From positions 8,501,501 to 8,565,500 of the forward strand of contig NC_134963.1 in NCBI RefSeq assembly GCF_965638725.1: a stretch of 64,000 nt of DNA, in the 5' to 3' direction. This document shows positions 55,959 to 64,000 of this stretch, one piece after another. The translations under genes and the position numbers were made by a program. Under the pieces are notes generated by a model. It was not told where the DNA came from. It saw nothing but the letters and a program-made list of their open reading frames with translations, and did not search any database. The stretch comes from Aptenodytes patagonicus (Eukaryota; Chordata; Aves; Sphenisciformes; Spheniscidae). Each line of letters begins with the position of its first letter. The stretch's first letter is position 1.

Positions 55959-56830
55959 GCGCCGGGGGCGGGGCCGAGCCGCGTGCGGCCGCCGGGCCCC
56001 GCGCGGGGCGCTCAGTGTCGCCGCAGCCGCGCGCCGGGCGGGAGGCAGCACCGAGGGGGCCGCGCCCCGCCACCGCCACCGCCACCGAGCCGCGGCCGCC
56101 CCTGCCACCCCCCCCCCGGCCGCCGCTGCGCCACGGGCCGGCGGGCACCGATCGCCGCCGCACAAAGGAGCCGGAGGACCCGCGGTGTGATGCCCCCGGG
56201 GTTCCCCGCGCCGCCTGAGCCCGTCTGCGCGGGGTTTATTTTATTTTAATTTCTTACCCCCCCCTACCCCCCTCCCCCCCCCGCCCCGGATATTTTTCTC
56301 CCCCCGCCCCGGGGGCAGAGCGCCGGGAGCCGCCGCACGCTGGCCGCGCACGGGGCGGGGCGGGCCGCCGGCGGGGCGCGGGGCCGGGCGGGCGCCGCCG
56401 CTGCTGCTGCGCGGCCCGGGGGGGGCGGCCCGGCGCGCCCCGCACCGCAGCGGCCGGAGCCGGCCCGGATCCAGCTCTGACGGTAACGGGGGGCCGGCGG
56501 CGGCGGGCACCGGGGAGGGGGGGTGGGGGGGATTACCGGCGCGGTGGGGGGCGGGGGGGGGGGGCGCGGGGGACCGCGGGGCTCCGGCTCCCGGGGCGCA
56601 TCAGGAGGCGGCGCCGCCGCAGCGCGGTGCCCGGCGGTGCCCGGCTCTCCCCGGCCGCGCAGCCGCGGGGAAGGCACGGCGGGCGCGGAGCCGCCGCCGC
56701 CGCCGGCGGGGGACCGGCTCGCCCGTCGCTACCGGAGAGGAACGGGAACAACTTTTTTTTTTTTTTTTTTTTTTTTCTTATTTTTCATTTTTTTTTTATG
56801 GCTTTTTGGGTCGCCTGACTCGTAAGTGGA

Positions 56831-59499
56831 AATAAAATATCCACGGGTGCCTCCACGAGGAAAGCTGAGACACTTCCAGCGTGAGCCGTCCGCCAGCTGC
56901 TGCCTTTTCTGCCGATCCCGGCTGCCCCTTTTCGCCTGGAAAAAAGGGTTTTTCTCCTCCGCCCGGAGCCGGCCGGGGAAGGGAGGCGGCGGGGAAGCGC
57001 CCGACCCCGCAGGGACACCGGAGCGGGTGGTGGCAGAGCCAGGACACCCGCAATCGACCCCGCGCTAGTGTGGATACGGCCGGTCACAAAGGAGAGGCGA
57101 GGAAAAGGAACCACCCTGCGATGTTTTATTGAAAAGCCCATCTCCCTGGCTGCCTCCCGCGGTGTCAGGTAGCTCGGCCGGAGGAGAGCTGACTGCGGGC
57201 GAAATGCATCTCCCACAAGCTCCGCTGCGGAGGGAGCATCCCTGTGGCATCTTCTGGACCGTCGGCGCTGGGAATACGATTCACCGGGGGACGAGGCGTC
57301 GTGCTCCCCGAGAGCTCGTGGGCAGCACGGCTGGGCATCCGCCGAGGCTGCGACCAGCTCCGGCCGGGGACGAGCGGGCTGTGCCGCCTCTCCGGCTCGG
57401 CCCCCAGCAGAAAATGAGGTGTTCCCAGTGCCAGCGGTGGCGGCTCAACCCCAGCATCCAAATCCGGCTCTGGGGAGAGCCGTGAGATCGTGGGAATTTA
57501 ATGGCTGGAGAGGCAGGGCCTGGACGCAGAGAGCCGGCGGCAGCTCGGCACAGCTCGCTGCAGGGCACTGCTGCACCGGCTGAACGTGGCATGGCTCTGG
57601 CCCTGCGGGTTTATTTCTGAGGAGAGGCAGCAGCAAAGTTTTACAGCCGTGCTCGGTGTTTTCCGAGGGATGAATTTGCTTGGCATCGGGCAGTGGTGGT
57701 TTGCCTGGCTCTGGTTGTCGGGGCACAGATGTCTCCGTAGGGAGTTTTTTGATATATATGTGTGTGTGTGTGTGTGTATATATGTGCATCCTCCTGCTAG
57801 GGTTGCTCTTGTTCAGAGGCTGCAGGCAGCTTGCCTGGGTAGGCAACGTGCTTTCATGGAGGGCAGAGTGCTAAGGGCGCCTGGCCGTGGGGCTCTGCGG
57901 GCGTGGGGGCAGAGCCACGTGGCCCCTGTCTCAACAAGGAGTGTCCCGCATCTTGCTCGGGATGATTTTGTGGGATTTGACGGTTTTATACCTTCCCGTG
58001 CCCCTGCTGTGGGGTTTTACCGTCCGGCGTGCTGGGCACATGCCACTGCTCGCTGGTCCGGGTGCCCGCGCGCGCCTGCGATGCTCGAGCGGGACCCCGG
58101 CTGGCAAAGCCTTCGCATGTGGGCTCCGGTGCCGGGGGGGTCAGGTGGGAAACATCCCTGGTCAGAGAGCACCCGGCATCCCAGGCCCTCGGGAGGGACT
58201 TTTCTTATTAAGGATCCTTAAAACTTTCAGGCGTGCATTTTCAGGTGCCGATGGCCGTGCGGGGGCGAGCCGCGGTGTGAGCCATGTGCCGTTGGGTCTG
58301 GCTGCCTCGAAGCCGTAGCGGAAGGAGAGGGAAGCTCTCGCCGCGGTGCCTTCCTTTGACCTTGTATGTAGAGCTGGGGAAGAGAAAGCCGTTCCCTGGC
58401 TGTGGGAGCCTGGCTTGTTTTCCCGGCTTTAGGAACGGCTTTCCTGCCGGCTGAGTGGGTTGGTACCGGTGGGGCGCATTCTCTGCGCTGGAGAAGCGCC
58501 GGCTGCGAGATGGGCCCCGTTTCAGCTGACCGTACCATTAAAAATTGAAATATCTTGGTGTGAATACTTATCCCCGGGCTGGAGCAGAGAAGCCCACGGA
58601 GGGAGGAGATGGGATGGCTGCTGCCGTGCCGTGCCCCGGGGGACAGAGCACCTCTGGGGAAGCCATGTCACCTCATTTTTTAAGCCCCTCTGGTTATCTG
58701 TTTTATTTGAGCCTGAAACACACATCCATCCCTGAGCAGGCTGCGGAGGAGCCTGTTCTCTCCCAGTACTGTTTTTTAATTGCAGCCTGCTGCCCTGCCC
58801 GGGGAAGGGCTCCAGCTCCCAGGGCCGAGGGTCTCCCAGGTCCCACGACCCTGCGGCGGTGGTCCGCGCCGAGCAGGGTGCTCCACGCCTGCTGCCGTCC
58901 CCGAGCTGCCCCCGCGCTCCCTGCCGTGTGTGCTGGATTAGTGCCGGGCATTTGCATCCCTGCCAGGGGACAGAGTTATTTTTTGCCTGAAGCGGGTTTC
59001 CTGCGTGGCCTGAACTTGTGCAGGAAAATCTGCGGTGAAGCCGGACAGCCCCCCTCCCCTCTCCGGCCTGATCCTGGCCCACCTGCGGCACAGGGAGCTA
59101 TGGCCCCGTAAATATTTGGTGAGAGCCAGCCCACGCTGCCATCCTCCTGCTATCAGGGTACCGAGGGCAGGGATGCGGGTCCCACCCCTGAGCATGGTGG
59201 GTGCCAGGGCGGTGGGGTTGGTGGCGGGAGCCTTGTGACCCCACAGCTCCTTTTGGGGACAGAGCGGGATATCCTTTCCTGACAGGATAAGGTGCTTTGC
59301 TGGTGGTGTCTGATCCTCGGACGGGGGAGTCCGTGCTCTGTGACCCCCCCCTACGGCTGGCTGCTGCCGCCCGCAGGGATGCTGCAGCTGGCGGGGTGGG
59401 CCGGGGGCTGCACCTGCCGGGACCCCACTCCCAGCCCCGCCGGCATCTGTGCCGCCGCATGTCCGTCTGCAGCGGGCGCATGCATGCAAAAATAAGACA
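56831..59499. other. Presumed first-intron sequence
   Basis: No coding exon is recognised. The sequence is GC-rich with an alternating TA/TG microsatellite at 57752-57786 and short AT-rich pockets at 58535-58570 and 58670-58790. Confidence 0.45.
57752..57786. repeat. (TA)n(TG)n(TA)n microsatellite
   Basis: Alternating purine-pyrimidine run: ATATATATG, then about nine TG units, then TATATATG. Confidence 0.9.
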
Positions 59500-60060
59500 T
59501 TTCTTCTTTCTCTTCTGCCTGCGCATTCCTCAGAAAGCTAATATTCATGAAAGGTAATTCAATCAAACCGCGATGCCTATCAGCTAATGCAGCAAAGCTG
59601 GCGCAGGGGTGAGAATGGGAGCCAGGAACACAAAAGCCCTGTTTTATTACCTCCTGCTTGCCTGAGAATTGCTTTTCTCCCTCGAGTGAGCCGGCTAAAG
59701 CTGGCTTTATTATGTTAACCTATTTGCGTGTCAAGAGCTATTGTGCCTCTCTTTATCTGTGTTTGTATTTGCTCGATGCAGGGAATAAAAGGACGAGGCG
59801 AAAATGGATGGCTGGTCAGTGCTTTGCACTCTGGGGGCACTGATTGGTTGCTAAGTGATTTGCATCCCCGGTAATCGCTTTTATCTCGGAAGGATGTCGT
59901 GTATAATTATAAGCCTACTGACATCTTTTGAAATCTGCCTAATGGGTGTTTTTAATTTACATGGGAAGCAGGGGCTATTTATGTTGCTCTGATTACAGGT
60001 TGTGCGAGTATATGGTTTAAAATATAGATATTTCTGTAGACGTGGGGGACCGTGAGTGAT
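59500..60060. promoter_or_regulatory. Candidate intronic element with POU octamer
   Basis: An AT-rich block downstream of the CpG island. It has a perfect octamer ATTTGCAT (59858-59865), an inverted CCAAT box in TGATTGGTTGC just before it, the palindrome TATAATTATA (59902-59911), and homeodomain words such as AGCTAATATTCATG and TTTTTAATTTACATGG. Confidence 0.42.
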
Positions 60061-61620
60061 GGGGCTGTGATTTTTGGCGAGTCCCTGCTCTCCTGGGGAC
60101 AGCTGGAAGAGCAGAAGTCACCGTGCATGAGTTTGGGGTTTAATCTCTTAGCCCACCGCGCAGCCCGGGGTGCTGCTGGATCGTGTGCTCAGCCCGTGCA
60201 TCAGCCGTTCCTATAGCCGTTCGTGAAATAAAACAAGAGGTGGGCTCCTGGCTGCTGCAAGCTGGACCCGGCTGCACTGCTCGTGGCCATTTACCCCCAG
60301 GAGCTCCCCTCTGCAGCCCTGGGACGAGGCACGGGGAGGGGGGCCGTGCCACCGAGCCCCCGCTCCAGGCATCCGTGCCACCGTGGGGCTGATGGTGCTG
60401 AGCATCCCTGCCGTGCTGCAGCCGTGCCGGCGCAAGCCCCGCAGCCGGGTGGTGTGGGGAGCTGGCTGTGCTGGCTGGGGGGAGCCCGGGCTCTGCGGTT
60501 CCCTGCTTGGCCTCCCATGCAGAGAGTGCTGGGTGCTTCGCTGGGCCGGGGGGTAAATATTTAACTGGTGCCCGGTGCTCCAGCTGAGCCCCGCCAAGTC
60601 GTGGTTCTCAGGAGCCGTGTGATCCTGCGTCTTTATTAGAGCTGCAGCTGGTGGGTTCGCACGGCCGCGGCGGAGCCACCGCGTTCACTTACGGCAAATA
60701 AAGCTCCTGATCACCTGCGGTCCTGCTGCCAGCCCCTGTACCCGTCGAACTCCGAACCAGGAGGCACACTGGAGCCTGCTGAGGTGTTGATGGGGCTCAG
60801 GGCTTGCTCCTGGCGTTGGGGGCATCGGCAGTGCCGTGGGTGCATCTCTCAGGTGGGCGGTGGCATGTGGGTGCTCCGACACGGTCCTGGGTGTGCTCGG
60901 GCACGGAGGAGCCCTGGTGTGCAAAGCAGCCCGGCAGGAGCGCGTTGCCATGCTGGCCATGCCGGCGGTGTGCTCGGCTTTCCTGCTTTCTGCCTCCGCA
61001 CTGGTAAATTGTTGTGGTGTCTTAGGGGCTGCCAGGGCTGAAGGGTGGAGGCTGAGGTGGAGGTCGCGGTGAGATGAGGGGTGTTGGGGTCCCTCCTGGG
61101 GCTTTGTTAGCAAGGACTGGGACATCTCTCAAACATGCAGAGGTCCTGATGCAAAGTCGGTGCTCGCAATGGGTGCAGGGGCCGGCCTCCCTCTGCAGCG
61201 GGTGCTGGGCTGGGTGAGGGTGCAGGGCAGGTCCCAGGGGCAGGTTACCCGTGCGGGCAGCTCGGGCTAGCTGCCTTCCTCCTCCTCCTCTGGGAAGGAC
61301 CACACCTGAACTGCAAGCGTGCCCAAGCACGTGCCCCTGCTCCCTCCGGCCGTGCACAAGGTGACCCCATAGATTTGCAGGGCTGAGGTGGTTTCGTGGC
61401 AAATGGCACTGCGGGCAGCGCTGTGCCGTGCCACGCCGTGCCGGCTGGGGTGCCGGGCTGGTGGGAAACGCGGGGCCCAGGAAAAGTCGATACGGCGGGG
61501 GCAAGCACCAGACCCCGCGCCCTGGGGTGCTGCACCCACGAGCACCAGACCCTGCGCCCTGGGGTGCTGCACCCTCCTGCGCAGGCAGCCCCGTCCTTTC
61601 CCACCCCCACCCTGTCCCGG
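60061..61620. other. GC-rich presumed intron
   Basis: No gene is seen. A short AATAAA at about 60698 and overlapping open frames have no support as exons. Confidence 0.45.
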
Positions 61621-62540
61621 CTGGCGAGCGGCGGGCGCCGCTATTTATGGCTGACTGTAAACAAACTCCCAATGAAAGAAAGTTAATGACCTGAGACTGA
61701 CAGGAGCCTGCTGGGAATTTTTATAGCCCCTGGGACTCCTTTTGCTAAAGAGAGAATACATCAGCGTTCTAACCCAAAACAGCGAGCCGTGCAGTGCAGG
61801 GGCCGGGGGACAGCCCCAACGTGGGGAGGCATTTTGGAGGGGTTAGCCCTGGGCGAGGAGGAGGGGTTCAGTGAGGTACTGGCGGGGGGACCAGCTCCCG
61901 ACCCTCTCCCCGTCCCCCTGCGTGGGACCGGGGTGCGCAGCCTCCTCCTCGCCCTGGCAAGGGCAGGCACGTCCTGGGGTCTGGGGCTCTCCAAGGCTTT
62001 CACCATCTGCCCCTTGTAGGTCATCTTTGCTGTGCTCCAGGCTAGAGTGAGGACTGGCTTAGCGTCGCTGGTAACCACACACTAATAAAGCCTTAATACC
62101 CTGCAGCGGGGAGATTTCGCTGTCAGAGATAAATATTCATATCGCTTTCGAATTCAGCCTTGGTTGCACGACAAGGGCGACGTGGGGGAGATGGGAACGC
62201 TGCGGTGGGGGGATGCTCTGCAGCCCCGCTGGCCTGCCTGCCCTGCCCGCTCCTGCCTGCCCGCCCAGCCGTCGTGTTTAATATCGCATCCTGGCTAATT
62301 GCAGGGTATCAATATCGCCGTCGGTGCTCTTGGGGGACAGGATGGCAAGCATGGCACAGGGTGCCCCGCTCGCTTCGCTCACCGCCTGCTCCCTTCGCCG
62401 CCGCCACCTTGCACGCGCAGCCTCCCTCTGCGTGCGATGCTTGATTTACTGAGAAGAGCTGGCAGTTAAACCTGACAAATTGAAGGCGGTTTTAAGTGGT
62501 TCAGGTTAATTAATAGTCAGGGAAGTATCAATTTTTGAAG
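61621..62540. promoter_or_regulatory. Candidate intronic elements
   Basis: AT-rich pockets at 61640-61760, 62080-62160, 62275-62320 and 62440-62540. TGTAAACA at 61656-61663 is a perfect forkhead site. The 7-mer ATATCGC occurs three times (62139, 62281 and 62312). Words such as GGTTAATTAATAGTC close the cluster. Confidence 0.33.
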
Positions 62541-63119
62541 GGATGCTCTTGGCTCGCGGGGAGAACTGAAGCTCGACTTTCCCTTTGGAAAGTAACGCCG
62601 TCTGTGCAGGTCCCCCAGGCAGGGGGACGGAGCCGGGCTCGGTGGCATTGCTCTTTGGTTTCTGACCCACAGCCTTGTATTTCTGCTCAAATTTCTCACC
62701 CCGTGTGGCTATTGCCGAGGGAGGCACCAGGACAGGGAGGGATGGGGCCATCCTGCACAACCGGCTGCGGTGCCAAAGCCCCACCACTCCTCTTGGTGCC
62801 CTTTGGACCTGCTGCTGCTGGGGTCCGTGCCGTGGCAGCAGCGCCGTAGTGTACAGCCATGCTGCTCCGGTAACCGGAGCGCTTTGGCCATAGCCGCCTG
62901 TAGTGGTGCAGCCAGGTGGCCGCGTCGTCCCTGCTCCCATGGGGAACCCGCAGGTGAGCACCAGCATTAATGGGACCATCGGGCTCTGTCCTGGGCTGGG
63001 ACTGGGAGCTGATGCGGATGAACTGGCGCAGCACCTGCTCCCCTCGGTTCATGCGCATGCAACCCAGATGCTCACATCTGCTCGCATCTCCTGAGCTTGG
63101 GCCGTGGGAATGCTGTCCA
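62541..63119. other. GC-rich presumed intron with a 17-bp palindrome
   Basis: GCTCCGGT-A-ACCGGAGC at 62864-62880 is a perfect inverted repeat. A 157-codon minus-strand frame covers 62506-62979; it matches no family I know. Confidence 0.45.
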
Positions 63120-63850
63120 GGGTTTAGATTTTAAAAAAATCATAGTGAAAGAAGCTTAAACTTCCCTGTAAGAAGGAAAGGGAGAAAAGCAGCAGTACCC
63201 AGTCTCTGGGTGTGTGCAGCACAGAAATCCTCCGAGCTGTGTATGATAAAGACTTGATGGTACGGGGACCCGAGCAGCGTCTGCGGTGGTCTCAGTCTAC
63301 CGGTGCCACGGGGTGTGGCAGAGGTGGGCACCTCCGGGCTCTTGCTCGGGGCCGTGTCCCAGCCCAGGTCCCAGAGCAGCACAAAGCCTTCGCCGGGCCG
63401 CGTGCTCCATCTTTCTCAGCGTAGACTGAGATGTGGATGGAAGTGGTGGGTTTTCAGCAGCCCTAATGCTTGGGGATATGAGAGATTAAGGTTAGTGACC
63501 ATTTTTTAACTCAATAAAGGGGAAGACAAGCTGGAGTCTGCAGTCCAGAGATATAATTAGTTCGCAGCAGTGGTGCTTTCTTGATTTAGCTTCAGAGAGC
63601 AGAACAAGACAAGGATGTTATAACCAATTAGCAATAACATACAGTCTGAGCTTCGCTAGGTGAGATAACAAGCCATTTTTATAGCTCTTCTTTACGGACT
63701 TTTTTTGGGAGGGGGGGAAGGGGGAGAGGGACCGAGTCGCTATTTCTTTTCATTTGGGAACAATTATTAGTGAGCTCAGAAAGCCCAAAGCCGAGTGTTA
63801 CACTGGCCAACACAGATGATTTAAAAAAAAAAAAAAGAAAGAAAAGCTGA
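63120..63850. promoter_or_regulatory. Candidate intronic element near the right edge
   Basis: AT-rich pockets at 63125-63170 and 63480-63700 contain GATATAATTAGTTC and ACCAATTAGCAATAAC. A short A-rich run lies near 63820-63840. No exon is recognised up to the window end. Confidence 0.3.
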
Positions 63851-64000
63851 AACAGCCTGGAGATGGGCTGAGGCCGTCTGTCTGTCTGTCCCAGTGGGCT
63901 ACGCGGTGGCCCTGGGGCAGCCGGGGGGAGGCTGGGTGGATGCCGGCTGTGTCCCACAAGGACACGGACAAGGGCCACCCACGCACTGTGGATGTGTCCA

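Larger units (their letters stand above)
55540..56830 (+). promoter_or_regulatory. FAM222A: CpG-island promoter, probably of FAM222A
   Basis: This is the densest CpG stretch in the window. In order it has a ZNF143/THAP11-type ACTACAACTCCCA (55750-55762), a palindromic E2F site TTTCCCGCGAAA (55882-55893), an RFX X-box GTCCCCTTGGTAAC (55945-55958), a GC box GGGGGCGGGGCC (55964-55975) and further GC boxes near 56351-56365. Possible + strand donors are ACG|GTAACG at 56483 and CTC|GTAAGT at 56822. The island may also fire leftward: TTCTTACCCCCC near 56250 is a minus-strand GT donor. FAM222A follows MVK in human in the same orientation, hence the name; no FAM222A coding sequence is seen. Confidence 0.6.

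Noticed and set aside
55360-56190. 276-codon + strand open frame entering the CpG island
   Set aside because: Stops are rare in CpG-island sequence, and large frames exist on the opposite strand over the same bases. The promoter motifs inside it argue against coding.
62506-62979. 157-codon minus-strand frame
   Set aside because: No known domain, no exon boundaries I can support, and an overlapping frame of 120 codons in another phase.
57129-64000. Search for FAM222A coding exons
   Set aside because: No + strand frame here resembles the FAM222A protein as I know it, so its coding exons are presumed to lie beyond the window.
1-64000. CRISPR arrays, prokaryotic operons, endogenous viral genes, toxin genes
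   Set aside because: None is seen. The tandem arrays are minisatellites without unique spacers, and no viral polymerase, envelope or capsid-like frame is recognisable.

Overview
The window is nuclear DNA from an amniote, most probably a bird. It holds one complete, vertebrate-type intron-split gene, mevalonate kinase (MVK), with all nine introns at the positions known from human. It has a CR1-type retroposon end, compact introns, a GC-rich background broken by AT-rich islands, and many GC-rich minisatellites, as on small avian chromosomes. There are no prokaryotic operons, no CRISPR array, and no viral or toxin genes.

Layout. (1) 1-14.4 kb: MVK on the + strand, ten coding exons from the ATG at 48 to the stop at 12493-12495 (397 codons), then a 3' UTR with several AATAAA signals between 13.79 and 14.39 kb. 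(2) About 14.4-55.4 kb: an intergenic stretch with no protein gene I can support. It alternates GC-rich spacer with many AT-rich blocks dense in homeodomain, POU, SOX, E-box and RFX-like words, which look like conserved non-coding regulatory elements. Seven minisatellite arrays (unit lengths 39, 27, 20, 15, 20, 16 and 16 bp) cluster between 28.6 and 44.2 kb. (3) About 55.5-56.8 kb: a strong CpG island with ZNF143-, E2F- and RFX-type sites and GC boxes, which I read as a promoter. (4) 56.8-64 kb: no coding exon recognised; AT-rich candidate elements continue, consistent with a long first intron.

In human 12q24.11 the order is MMAB-MVK-FAM222A-TRPV4, with MVK and FAM222A in the same orientation. 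By synteny the CpG island is most likely the promoter and non-coding first exon of FAM222A, whose coding exons would lie beyond 64 kb. This is inference; no FAM222A protein sequence is visible here.

MVK makes the first phosphorylated intermediate of isoprenoid and sterol synthesis. The intergenic blocks more plausibly serve the downstream gene than housekeeping MVK. The most notable points are a GC-AG intron in MVK, a micro-inverted CR1 end, the dense putative regulatory landscape with a perfect 20-bp POU-like palindrome, and the minisatellite cluster. I found no evidence of a novel protein-based system.
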